DNA of 64,000 nt, taken from NCBI GenBank assembly GCA_963082975.1, contig OY720345.1, positions 27,846,611 through 27,910,610 of the forward strand, read 5' to 3'. Positions within the stretch are counted from its first letter, which is position 1, and each line of letters begins with the position of its first letter. A model generated the notes under the pieces. The model saw only the letters and a list, made by a program, of their open reading frames with translations, was not told the origin of the DNA and did not search any database. Source of the stretch: Labia minor. Taxonomy: Eukaryota; Arthropoda; Insecta; Dermaptera; Spongiphoridae. Shown piece after piece: positions 25,741 through 37,571 of this stretch. Position numbers and translations under genes: made by a program.

Positions 25741-26590
25741 ACTATCTCGCCAGAAATAGTATTGCGATCACGAAAATTTTGGATGTCGAGATTTTGATGT
25801 TTTTATACGTTTTGAAGATACCTGAATCATTTTCACTAAGGTTGAGAAAAATGTCTCTCTGTGTGTGTGTGTGTGTTTAGACAAGATTACGCAAAAATGG
25901 TTTGAGCTAGAATCATGAAATTTGGTATACGGGAATTATTCCAAATTCGTAATGTTCTATCAACTTTTGAGAAATGTATTTCAACCGGAAGAGGGCCATT
26001 ACCTACAACGTTTTGATTTTTTTTTCTCTAAAGTTACCGTAAAAATAAAAATATATGTTTGATAGTTTTTCACATGATTAAAAAGTGTATAAAACTTGTA
26101 TATTTAGAATTTCAGTTTGATTGAATCGCTGAAAGTACCGAGCCACACATGCGCTGGTTTAATAAATATTATTTATTAATTTTAATTTATAATTCATAAT
26201 TAATTAAATTTAATTTAAATATAATGTATTTTGTTATTTAATCCATTCAAATTGCGAGATAGTCGAGTGGAGACACTCTAGCTTATTTTTCATTGTGCTA
26301 AGAGAGTTGAACTGTTTGCAGTGTCACACAAAATGATTCATTTAAATTAACATGCCTAAGTATTTATTTGCTATTTTATTTTAAAATAAAAAACACTTTT
26401 ATTTAAAATATAATTGTAAATTTGAATAATTTTTCAAAAAGAGAGAATATAATAAACCAAATCTGTCAGTTTTTTTTAAAAAAAATTTATGTAATAATAT
26501 ATGTCCAAGTACGGTTCAATGATATAAATGAATAAAATTATTTATTAAAAATATTTCCAAAATTTTAGTAAATTAATAATATGTCTAATA
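25741..26590 (+). repeat. Repeat family A, longest uninterrupted copy
   Basis: Starts ACTATCTCGCCAGAAA, carries a GT microsatellite and GACAAGATTACGCAAAAATG, then TCAATCAAACTG-type sequence (reverse), the word GAGTGGAGACACTC and a tail to about 26590. Around 26515-26535 it reads straight through the site where the 46748 hAT element is inserted in another copy. Superfamily unknown; no coding capacity. Confidence 0.8.
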
Positions 26591-28025
26591 TATAGAATTA
26601 ACATAATATATATGAATTTGTTGTTCATACATTCATATAAATAATCATGATTGTTTAAATTAAGAAAAAATGATTTAATTAGGAAAAAAAATTATAAATT
26701 TATGAGAGCACGGTAACAAATATGCATTGCACATATTATCAACGTATGTATGTGTTACACAATCTGATTATGTAGTGCTAATAATTATTAATATTTTATA
26801 TTCCATCAACAACCCTTTCCAATCCCGACCACCTCAATTCTCTCCCAATTCCTTCACATTTACCTTTATATATTATAGATTGCTCATCCTGTCCTTGGTC
26901 TCCCCACCGCCCAAGCCTCCCATCCGCCCCATAAACAAATTTCATACTAATCTTCACTCCAAGGAACTCTAGTCCCACCAAAATCTATTTCTTGAATTTG
27001 TGTTTATGGATGCTGAGGGTTTGGCAATTCCTTATTTTTTGCAGACCAGAATTTTATTTAATAATTTATTTACCAGTGTGTTCCTTTTGCAATTCCAAAT
27101 AAACTTTTCTTATGAAATTTTTTCTGGCCTCTTCTAATTTACGAGATAAAAATTATTAAAATAAAGATTTTTTAAGTTTGACCGATTAGTTTTCAACGTC
27201 GAAATGTGATATTAAGTAATGTTTTATTGACTCATTCACTAATTATTTACTTATTCACTAATTTTCGGTTTTTATAAGTTCGGTTTGGATATAGGAAAAT
27301 TATTTAATTAATTTGTTTAATTTTCATAAATCCAAACCGAACTTATGAAAACCGAAAATTAGTCCGCCCTCTGGTAGTCAAACGGATAAAACATGCTAGC
27401 TAAATATAATAGAATATCAATGGATTTATATGCAAATTTTAATAATTTTTATAATAGAATAAATTTAGCTTTAAAGTATAAATTAAATAATATTAAATGA
27501 ACATTATTTAACATATATAGGTACATTAAATAAATTAAGGTAGTTTTTATTTTTACTTTCATTCTACTGACCAAAAAAGGTAGTGCTTGATAGTTAATTT
27601 GTCATAAAGAGTGAGAGTTCATTTTTCGCAAATTGCATGAATTACATATTCTTCAGATCATAAGAAACATCTGGTTAATTGCTGTGAAGGCGATTGCAAT
27701 CATAAAGACGCCCATAAAGATTCACAATTCATGAGATAATTTGTTTAGATTTATTTCTTATAATAATTATATATATAGTTATATTTAATTTTTTTAGTTT
27801 ATAAACTATTCTATCATCATTAAAGTCAAAGTATGTTTTATTTAAATCTATCAATTTTACAATTTGCATATTCCATAATAAAATATATTTATTTAACACG
27901 TTTCCGCTGGCTCCATAATTTGTCTATGAGGGAACCAAGCATTTATGTACCTACGGTGGTACATGCCGGCGGGAACGTTTTAAACTATAATTATTTTCAA
28001 TATACATTATTTACTTTACTATATA
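26591..28025. other. No gene; one pyrimidine-rich stretch and one foldback
   Basis: 26790-26960 is C- and T-rich on the plus strand with open frames on both strands but no domain; 27259-27362 is the foldback; 27890-27990 has GTACCTACGGTGGTACATGCC, a short inverted repeat. Confidence 0.45.
27259..27362. repeat. Perfect small foldback, 34-bp arms
   Basis: Arm TAATTTTCGGTTTTTATAAG then TTCGGTTTGGAT (27259-27292) faces its reverse complement (27329-27362) with one mismatch across a 36-bp AT-rich spacer. Likely a tiny MITE or a strong cruciform. Confidence 0.75.
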
Positions 28026-28790
28026 AGTCGACCTGTTGCCAGGCTCAGAACCGACCGACGGTTTGAAATAAATTAATTTCCAGCTACAGAAACAATTTCA
28101 AATAATTTTAATATATCTATTAATGCAATAAAAAACAGATATGGATATAACATATAAATAGTTTTAATTTTATTTTATTTATAATATATAAGTAAGAGCT
28201 GGCTAGTCTGTCTGTACAGCTTGAACGGCTCAACGGATTTTGATGAAATTAGGTATATTTACTTAATGCATCAGTATGATGAATTGATCAACTTTTGGTG
28301 CAAATCCGAAAACCGGAAGTGGTAGTATTAGCGATCGACGATAGGAAGGGAAGGGTTATTTTCACACCATATTTCACATAGGAGATTTTTTACTTATCAC
28401 CACGAATCATGCACTTTGTGGTGGTTTTATTCTCGAGAAAAATCACCTTTATTAGTTTTTTTCTTAATTTAAAATTATATGACGTCATCCAGCCATTCAT
28501 GAGGTCACAGCCTGGTCTTACATATATATTATAAATAAAATAAAATTAAAAATATTTATGTTATATTACATTTTTATTACATTAATAGATATATTAAAAT
28601 TATTTGAAATTGTTTCTGTAGCGGGAAATTAATTTATTTCAAACCGTCGGTCGGTTCTGAGCCTGGCAACAGGTCAACTTATTTCCGTTAAGAAAATGCA
28701 TGATTCATGGAGATATGTAAAAATCTCCACATGTGAAATTTGGTGTGAAAACAATACCTCCCTTACGATCGTCGGTCGGTAAAAATTATA
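28026..28790 (+). repeat. Repeat family B, foldback copy with about 105-bp inverted arms
   Basis: Left arm 28026-28135 (starts GTCGACCTGTTGCCAGG) and right arm 28578-28680 are inverted copies; both contain ACCGACCGACGGTTTG and TTTCCAGCTACAGAAAC or its complement. The core holds TTGAACGGCTCAACGGATTT, AACCGGAAGTGGTAG and ATGACGTCATCCAGCC. Beyond the right arm, 28690-28790 is the reverse complement of 45190-45295, so the copy is a compound palindrome. No coding. Confidence 0.85.
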
Positions 28791-29018
28791 ATTCTACAAA
28801 ATTTATAATTGTATGACACAGTATTTTCAGTTATTTATTATTTATTTATTTACATGAATTTTACAATAATATTATTTTCTATTTTTTTATTTTCTACTAT
28901 CATTTTAATACAATATATGGGTTCAAAAATGAACATTTTGAAATGATAAATGTGATAAGGAAAGATTTTTATTCATAAAAACAATACACCCTAAACTCTA
29001 GGCCAGAGTTTCTCATAC

Positions 29019-29021
<3 letters not shown>

Positions 29022-29059
<38 letters not shown>

Positions 29060-32000
29060 GGTGAGGGTAGGAAAATGTCTGACACATCCCAAGTTGTCGT
29101 CACAAACTTGGTATGTGGGACTTGCACCCACTAAAAACCTACCTCGTGGTTGAGAAACAACATCCACCCCGGTACCACTTACGTATTACTTCAGGGTGGT
29201 GTTCTCTATTTATTCATTTATCCATCCATTCATCTATTCATTCATTCATTTGATTTTCGCCGTGTTGGCCTACGTCTAGGTTCCGCATTTGTTACTTTTG
29301 ACTTTCTAAATCCTTCTTCTTTTTCCGAAGAATTTCTTCTATGAAAAAGCCAATCTCTTTCCAATTCTTCTCGTCAGCCAGCATTCTTGTTATTATGTTA
29401 GCAGCTGTTAGCTTCCCAACATTCTTCTCTATCTTCGTTCTCTCCCAGTCCCACCGTACGCACTCGAAGATCGTGTGATTGGTGTCGTCAATTTCCCCGT
29501 CATCATATATACAGCAGGGACTATCAGCCTTCCCTATTTTGTGTAAGTACCTTTTGAAGTATCCATGTCCGGAGAGCATTTGAGTGATATAATAATTCAC
29601 CTCTCCATGCTTCCTTTCATACCAAGGTCCTATGTGTGGAATCAATGTTGCTGTCCACCTTCCTTTAAGCGACTGATTCCATCGCCTTTGCAAAAATTCC
29701 ATGGTGTTTTTCCTCAGTTCTTTCCTGTCCACTGTTGTATTTTTCCTTTTTCCCTCCCAGATGAGTATTCGCTCATCAATGAGCAGATCTAAGGGGATGG
29801 AGCTGCTAATAATTGTTACCGCCTCCAGTGACACCGTTCTATATGCAGAAGAAACTCTTAGTGCAGCTACTCTTTGCGCTCTTAATAGAGGTTTTCTTTT
29901 GTATTTCTCTGTTGTTTTTGGTCCCCAAATCTCACTCCCATATAGGAGTATTGAGTTTGTGGTGTCCATTAAGAGTTTCCTCTTCATTTGGGTAGGTCCT
30001 CCTATGTTAGCCATCAGCCTGCTGAGCATTCCAGTGACCGTGCTGCATTTGTTCGTAGCGTGCATTATTTGATGAGTGAACCTCATTCTAGGATCAAAAA
30101 GAACGCCAAGGTATTTTACTTCGTTTTTGGTTACGATGTTGGAGCCAAGCACATTGAAGCTTACCTCAAGTGGGATGTGCTTCCGAGTCAGCAATATTAA
30201 TTCTGTTTTTTCTGTAGCTAAGTTTAGCCCATGGTTCTCCAACCACAGTTTGATTCTCAGCATTACTTGGTTTAATTTTCTTTGACCGTTCTCAGTGTTG
30301 CGGGCTATGATAACGGCAGCGATGTCATCTGCATAACCAACTAAATGTGTATCATCTGGCATTTCCAATCTCAGGATTCCATCATAAGTGATATTCCATA
30401 GGTCTGGTCCCAGGATGGAACCCTGGGCAGCACCAGAGTTTACTTTTTTCACTTTTGGTCCATTGGAAGTGTCATATACCAGAGTGCGGTCACTAAGATA
30501 ATTCCTAATGACTCTCAGCATATAATTAGGTACTTTGAAATTTGTTTGCAGAGCTTCCATAATATCCTTCCACTGAAGACTGTTGAACGCGTTTCGTACA
30601 TCCAAAGTTGCCAAAATCACAATTCGTCTCGAGAAATGATTTCCTAGTTGGGCATTGTTTGCGCTTTCTACAACATCACTTATTGCTTCTATGGTCGATT
30701 TTCCGGTTCTAAATCCATACTGATTTGGTGATAATCCTCCGGAGTTCTGTATGAGAACATTGAGCCTCTGCTTTATAAGCTTTTCAAACAGCTTTCCGGC
30801 GACATCGAGCATGCAAAGGGGTCTATACGCAGATGGTTGCGACAAATCTGCCTTGCCTTTATTTATTAGAACAAGTTTCTGTCGTTTCCATTGCTTGGGG
30901 AATAATCCCTCTAGCCAGCATGCGTTGTACATATCAAGGAGAGATTTCGGTCTTTTCTCTGCTATTATTTTAATTATTTCTACTGGGATTCCATCCAGCC
31001 CAGGTGCCTTGTTTCCTTTAAGAGTCCTGGAGGCAGTGAGAAGCTCTTCTTGAGAGAATAAAGTCGGAAGCTCTGATTCATCGTGTTGATGTTCTGTCAT
31101 TTCCTCATGTGTTGGGAATAAGTGATCGACTATGTTTCTAACAACGTCTTCCTCCATGGGTTCAGTGAACGTATTGCCTCCCAGCTTCTTTGTAACGATT
31201 TTGTATCCTAGCCCCCAAGGATTATTGTTGATGTCATTTCTCAGCTCTTCAAACTTAATGCGTTTGCTTTTTAATATTGCTTCCTTTAGGAATTTTCTGG
31301 CTTCTTTTAATTTTTCAGCTTCGAGTTCTCCTGGTCCCTTCCTGCGTGCCCTTGTGAATAATCTCCTGGCACGTAAAGCTGCTGTTCTTAGCTCTGCAAT
31401 CTCTTGACTCCACCAGTAAGCCTGTTTTCTACATCTTCTGTCTCGGAGTAGTGGCATTGACTTATCATAACTTTCTCGAGTGCTTTTCATAGTCTGCTCT
31501 ACTAAGTCTTTGGCACCGTCTCTCCCGGGATTGGAATTGGCAAGCATTCTAGAGTCAAAGTTTTTTAAGAACGTCTCTTCTTTTAATTTTGTTACATTCC
31601 ATTTTCTTGTGGTCTTCCCCTTATTTTGAAAACTTCGAGTGTTATTTCTATCCAAGGTATATTGAATATAATGATGGTCACTACCGTTGTATGTCTCCAG
31701 AACATGCCAGTTTTTTACATTGTTTGCAAGTTTCTCTGATATCAGGGTGATGTCAGGCGAGGTTTCCGCGCATCCAGCTCTTCTGAAAGTGGTGGTATTT
31801 CTGTCGTTTCCGACCATTAGTCCAAGTCTTGCTGCCATATCCAGTATTCTTTTACCTCTGGAGTTTGTAATTTTTTCTCCCCATTCTATTGCTTTTGCGT
31901 TAAAATCCCCAGCTATTATATATGGGCCTCCTATCTCAAGAGCGGTGTCCTCAATAATATCGAGTTTTCTTTGAAAATCGAAGATGGTGTCACTTGGGGT

Positions 32001-32244
32001 CAAGTAGCAGCTTATTATTGTACAAAAACTAGTCTTCACGTACACCATGCATTCCCTGGATCCTTTTAGAGTGAATCTCGTTGTGCTTCTAACTGGTTTC
32101 CATATAGCTGCTGTGAGAGTAGAATCGTCCAACCAATCACCATTTACTTTGGCTTTGTATTGCTCACTAATGACCACAACATCAATATTTTCCTCTTGAA
32201 CTATCTGTTCGAGCAGGGCGTCCGCTATTCTGCTTCTGTGCAAG
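29022..32244 (-). mobile_element. 5'-truncated R1-clade LINE with endonuclease-RT ORF
   Basis: Non-LTR retrotransposon on the minus strand with a poly(A) tail (T run 29022-29057 on the plus strand), about 235 bp of 3' UTR and one open reading frame ending at 29292. The insertion is bounded by a perfect 12-bp target-site duplication, TTCTCATACTGA (29010-29021 and 32245-32256). The 5' end is cut inside the start of the endonuclease domain, so ORF1 (gag-like) and the first few endonuclease residues are missing. The remaining coding part has no internal stop, suggesting a fairly recent copy. R1-clade assignment rests on the endonuclease and RT motifs and the conserved C-terminal region (ERKHGEVNYYITQMLSGHG). 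Confidence 0.93.
29292..32244 (-). CDS. LINE ORF2-like protein: AP endonuclease plus reverse transcriptase, N-terminally truncated
   Basis: The open frame runs on to an ATG at 32438, but its first 64 residues come from flanking DNA and a mariner fragment; LINE sequence begins at residue 65 (NLHRSR). In that numbering: endonuclease about 65-262 with Glu92 (ISEQY), GDFN at 177-180, Asp229 (SPDI) and SDH at 253-255; reverse transcriptase about 470-780 with APGLDGIP (478-485), RPLCMLDVAGK (539-549), Asp613 (LDVRNAF), QGSILGP (672-678) and catalytic YADD (702-705); a Cys/His-rich stretch (PCCIYDDGEIDDTNH) in the last 70 residues. The protein would nick and prime on target DNA to copy LINE RNA. All key catalytic residues are visible; lack of its own start and promoter makes it probably inactive. 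Confidence 0.93.
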
Positions 32245-32286
32245 TTCTCATACTGATGATACCTTATAATCTGACGGTGGTACCTA

Positions 32287-32498
32287 TTAGGTTGTTCAAT
32301 AAGTTTGCGGAGCGATAAGATGTGATATTGGAAGACCGTCGATTGACTGAAAGATTTAACAGAGGCTTTAGGAATTTCATTGGGCACAGTGAAAAATATT
32401 TTGAGTGTTAATTTGGGTTTCAAAAAAACAATGTGCAAAATGGGTTGGTTTCTTCATTTCATTTCATTTCAGTTCCGCGAACTTATTGAACAACCTAT
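32287..32498 (+). mobile_element. Mariner-derived MITE, 212 bp, just upstream of the LINE
   Basis: Ends TTAGGTTGTTCAATAAGTT and AACTTATTGAACAACCTAT are inverted; TA duplications at 32285-32286 and 32499-32500. The plus strand at 32350-32448 encodes 33 residues of mariner helix-turn-helix (LGISLGTVKNILSVNLGFKK), ending MCKMGW, so it derives from a real transposon. The minus-strand LINE frame happens to run open through it. Confidence 0.85.
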
Positions 32499-32598
32499 TA
32501 CAGTACAGTTACTTTTAGTAACGAAATCAGTTTAGTGGTACCTGAACTTTTTGATGCATATTTCTGTGGTTCCAGCTTGAAAATGATTGACTCTAGAC

Positions 32599-32877
32599 CA
32601 GTGCTTCTCAAACTTTTTGAAGTCACGGCCCCCTTGGAACGCTAATCAATATGTCCAAGGCCCCCCTATTTTTTTTTTAGTTTCGATTGATTAAATTTAT
32701 AATTTTAAATTTCTATATGCTAACTTTTACTAGTCAATACATGCATTTACTAATGTTAACAATGACCTTATTTAATTATTATAATTTATGTGTCACATTT
32801 TTCGAAATTCCACGGCTCTCCTGCGGACAGCCCACGGCCCCCTAGGGAGCCGCGGTCCACCACTTTGAGAAGTCCTG
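32599..32877. mobile_element. hAT-type MITE, 279 bp
   Basis: Perfect 8-bp duplication CTCTAGAC (32591-32598 and 32878-32885). Ends CAGTGCTTCTCAAACTTT and AAAGTGGTGG reverse-complementary class (right end CTTTGAGAAGTCCTG). Subterminal CACGGCCCCC words on both sides. No coding. Confidence 0.88.
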
Positions 32878-32885
32878 CTCTAGAC

Positions 32886-34560
32886 CATAGTCTAGAAAAT
32901 AATTATAACAAAAGACAGATATATTTATATTCATTCATATTTCTTATTTATTTTTCATTTACAAGTTTTGTTTAACATTATAGAAGGGCCTTAATGGGGG
33001 AGGGGGAATTTTTGAAATATTATGATCAAAAAATCTCTATATATATATATATTATATTATTGGAAATTACTTAGCTTAAGTATTTTTAATTCCTACAGTG
33101 CAGTAATCTTGAAATGAGTATTTTTAATATTTTGATACTGAAAAAAAGATAGATTTGAAAAAAATCAATTTTTTCAGTTTTCAAAACTTAGGTATTAGCA
33201 TATAGAAAATTATTTTATTGATAATTTATCAGTGAAAAATTGTTAGAATCTAAATTAGACCTATTGGTTGATAATTTTTTTTTTTCTAATTCAAAAACTA
33301 CTTTTAGATAAAAGGATACTTTTTCATTGAATTTAATTAAAAACGACAGGGCCATTCATTAACTCTCTTATAAATATCAATCGAATCTATTTTCCAATTC
33401 AAATTCCCTTCTCCGCTAGTAACAAAAATAGGACCGAAGTATATATAAATGCAGATTCATACATATTATGCTAAAATATAAATTTATATATTTAGATTGA
33501 TATGGATTATTTGCATTTATTATAAATTCCAAAATATTTTCTTTCAAATTGGATTTTTTCTAATAGAAAATTATATTTTATGATTTCTTAAATAAAATAT
33601 ATAAAAACTATTTAATATTTTATTTGCTTTATAATAAGTCAATTTTAATCAATTATTTTTTTATATAATATTATAGTTGTTATTTTCTAATTAAATAACA
33701 TATTTCTAATTAATATATCGATCATATATTTTTAATTATTTTTTTTTAAACAAATGTAAGTAAATTCCAAGTTCCGGGATCGAGTCAGACTGACATTTTC
33801 ATTCAAAAGTATTTTAAAAAAGATGGTTCGTTAAGACGTGATCCTGGCCCTCGGGCAGAAAAATAAAAAGTATATGATATATACAAGTCCTCCTCCTTCC
33901 TCCTACACCACTCACCCCCTCAGCTTTTATTCACATTCGATCCCGTTCGCAATTATAAAGGTCATCCTCTGTCCTTGACTGTATGATCCCCTTCAATTTG
34001 ATTCTCTCATTTCCGATCAAATTCTTCACCTTTCTAAACCGTAATTAATGACCTTCCTAGGATCTTCGATTATTGAGGAGGGGAGTAATCAAAACAAACC
34101 CATCTATCCATTCACTAGACTACTTGCCAAGCGAATTTCAACTGATGCAACCCAAAACAATGCTTTTAACCAAATTTCAAATATTTTTCATAAAAATAAA
34201 TAATTTTAATTGAAATGACTTTGAATATATATATTGTTCTTAGAAACAATTTAAAATCTCATTCGTAGAGCAAAAGAATTCTCCAAAGGGTATAATTTAT
34301 AATAACAAATTATAATATCATCTTGGATAAGGAATTACCATCATCGATAGAGGATTTTTATGAGAATCGTGCTTGTAAAATAATAGAATTGTAATATTTT
34401 TTTTTCTTCTTTAAATTCATAAGTATTACTTCATAATAAAAGGGAGGTATTTTATTTTTAAAGGTTACCTGATATTGAAGAATGAAAGTAAAACAATTCA
34501 GATCATAAAAAGCCTATAACGTTAAACCATATGCCATATCACATCATTATATATATATAT

Positions 34561-34601
<41 letters not shown>

Positions 34602-35959
34602 AATAGATAGATAGATAGATAGATATAGAGAGAGATATTAAATGAATTACAATTGTATTCAGTTTCAAACCTCCTCAGGTTCAAAGAATATACAATAAAA
34701 GATTATTTAAAATAAAAGTTGGACAAAGAAAATACAAATACCAATCATAAAAAAAAACAATTTTATAAGTTTACAGTATAATGTATGGCAACTAATAAAG
34801 TCATTTAATATTGAAGGATTATTTTCTAATATACTCGTAGTAAGTTCTTGAATTTTACGATATATTTCTTCTTATGGCTTTTGTATAAATCAAATAATCG
34901 AAAATAAGCCCAAATTTAAAGTTTTTATCAAATAATATATTATAAGTTTCAAATGATAATAGAAAATAATATTATATATTTATTTATAACAATTAATTAA
35001 GAAAATTTTAGTTATTTGACATAATATTATTATAGAAAACAGATATATACATATTAAATATTTATGATTAAACTATGTCTTGATGTTAATTTACTTTTAG
35101 GCCTTATCTTTAGTCGATATATTAAAATGCAATATGCAATAGTAAAATAATTGAACAACTAGATCTCTAACCACCAAGCTGTCTAGCATTGTCTTGTGTA
35201 AACTTAACAACTAAAATATAATTTGTTAATTTCCAAAACACATTAGTAAAGGTGTAATTATTATATTTTATTTTTTCTAATTTTTTATTACTTTTTAAAA
35301 TTAAATAATTTAAGTCGAGTTGTTAAAAGAGAGTAAATTTGCTAGGTTTTTAAATTGTATGTTCAGTAAATTTGTCCAATTGACCTCTTCCATGTGTTAA
35401 GCAAGTGAAATAGTTAGAAGTGTGAATGGGGATCTTTATACAATCACAATCCCCTCTCTTAATATATATAAAAATCTAAATTTTACTAAACTTTTCAATA
35501 ATAATTTTTCTTTCATCGTTATAAAAGTCATTGCTAGTTTAGAATTATTGATGAAACATTTCTACCATTTCTCTAATTCAAACATTATATAATAATATTA
35601 TATATATAATATATAAAAATTCCGGATCTTCTTATGGCAATTTTCCAGTAAAATTACGGGAAGTATGTAAAAATTTTTTATTAGTATTAGTAATCATATT
35701 TCTCAATAATTTGAAAGGAATTAGAAATTAAAATTTTATTGAGATTAATTTTTTTTTCTTCACAATTATTTCGTTGTCATCCAAATGAATAAAACAACTA
35801 TTCCATATTATTAATTACTATTTTTAAAATAAATATTAATTTTATTAAAATGATTTGCAGGAGATCAAAGGTCAAAAGAAAAATTAGAATTAATTTAAAA
35901 AATAGTTTATTCAGTGCGGAATGTTGAAGTACATTTTATATTTTTTTCGATGAAAGTTA
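32886..35959. other. AT-rich sequence, one island, GATA repeat, no genes
   Basis: The 33760-34140 island has pyrimidine-rich and balanced sequence, and lies about 2 kb beyond the 3' end of the RR-1 cuticle gene. No coding seen. Confidence 0.45.
34548..34636. repeat. AT then GATA microsatellite
   Basis: An AT run passes into about 17 GATA units, interrupted twice by AATA, then a short GA run. Confidence 0.9.
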
Positions 35960-36009
35960 TTTATTTTTGGAGATGGAGTGTAATGGAAGAGTGGGAGAAA
36001 GGGTAAGGT

Positions 36010-37534
36010 TTACTTCCTTCCGTTGAATGGCCTTCGGTTGGCGGGGGCACCAGGTTGCCCTTCATTGTCTTCTTCGGGATGGGCAGCGTTGTATTCAAGG
36101 GCGCGAAGGATTGCCTCTGGAATGGGGGGTGGTACTGGAAGATGAGCTCCTTGGGGTTGGAAACCGTTCTCATCAGCGGTGTATTGCAATTGGACTACAA
36201 CACCATCATCCCCTGTGTATTGGTAACCACCCTGGACGCTCAATGATTCAGGTCCTTTCAATGCCCCCTGTTCATTGGCTGAAATACCATTTCCTGTTTC
36301 ATAGCTGAACAAAAAACAAAAAAAAAACAAAAAACCATTAATAAATTCGATGTCAAAATCATAATCACTGTAAAGGCTAAATGAATATTTTTCTATTAAA
36401 TATCATTAATAATCAGTTAGAAAAAGAGAAAGTGAAAAATAGTTTTATTGATATTATAATTTTTTATTTATTTTCTCCTTTTTTGAATTCTTTCAATAAG
36501 ATAAAGTTTATTTGATTATTTAATAATTTATTTAATAAGTATATATCCAAATCAATCGAATACTTTAATATTAAATTAAATTTAAATTTTCATATGTCAA
36601 AAAATATAAGAAATTTCATTTATATAATCATTTACGGATGTTGTTAATATCATAATCATTTTTTTTTTATTTTATTATTCTAAAAATTTATTTTTTTATA
36701 TTAGTATATATTATATTATAACCTTTTTCTTACAAGTAAAATAATAATATAGTAATTTTTTAAATTTTAATTTTTTTTTTTAAATGATTTCCTTAAATTA
36801 TATTCAAAATTCTTAATTTAGTAAAAGTAAAATATTTTCTCAGCAATTTACAATTATTATGTTAAGGAAAATTAATAAATTATAAATATTATCATATTTA
36901 ATATTTACATTTAAGGAAATAAAGGCTCAAGTTGCTATAAGTAAATTTCCAAATAATTAGTACATCATTTCACAAATGAGTATTTTTTATATTTTAAATT
37001 TATTCTCTAGAATTGTGTAGAAATTGCATAAAGAATCATTTTAATGGTGATATATAATTATTTATGATAATATTTCAATGTAATAGTTCTCTTTTACTTT
37101 CAAAAAGGATAAATTGATTAAAAATGCAAATAGGTAAAAAATATATTTTCAATATTGAAAGTGAGAATTTTTTGCTCAAATTTATTATGAATTTATCATT
37201 TAAAACATCCATTACCTACAAATCAAATATAGGCAAATATTTTTATATTTATATTTAAAATCCTATTATATATTTGATTTTTATTATTATAATAAAAAAG
37301 TGCATAAATTATTTTTATTAGGTTTTCTTTTTAATCTATAATTGTCAATTAATGTCAAGATTTTTAGAGATTATCTATATGATTTTATATAATATCTAAA
37401 TAAGTCATATGCAAGGAAGTGAAATTAAAAAATTCTGAAAAAAATGTAAATAATAAAAATAATTTAAAAGTTTTGTGTTATTTATATTGTTAAAATAGCA
37501 TTTAAGAATTGTAAAAAAAATTTCTAATATAATT

Positions 37535-37571
<37 letters not shown>

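Noticed and set aside
26727-26981. Coding exon in the pyrimidine-rich stretch
   Set aside because: Open on both strands because of composition; no domain, no convincing splice sites.
29565-31974. Plus-strand open frames opposite the LINE
   Set aside because: Shadow frames of the LINE protein on the other strand.
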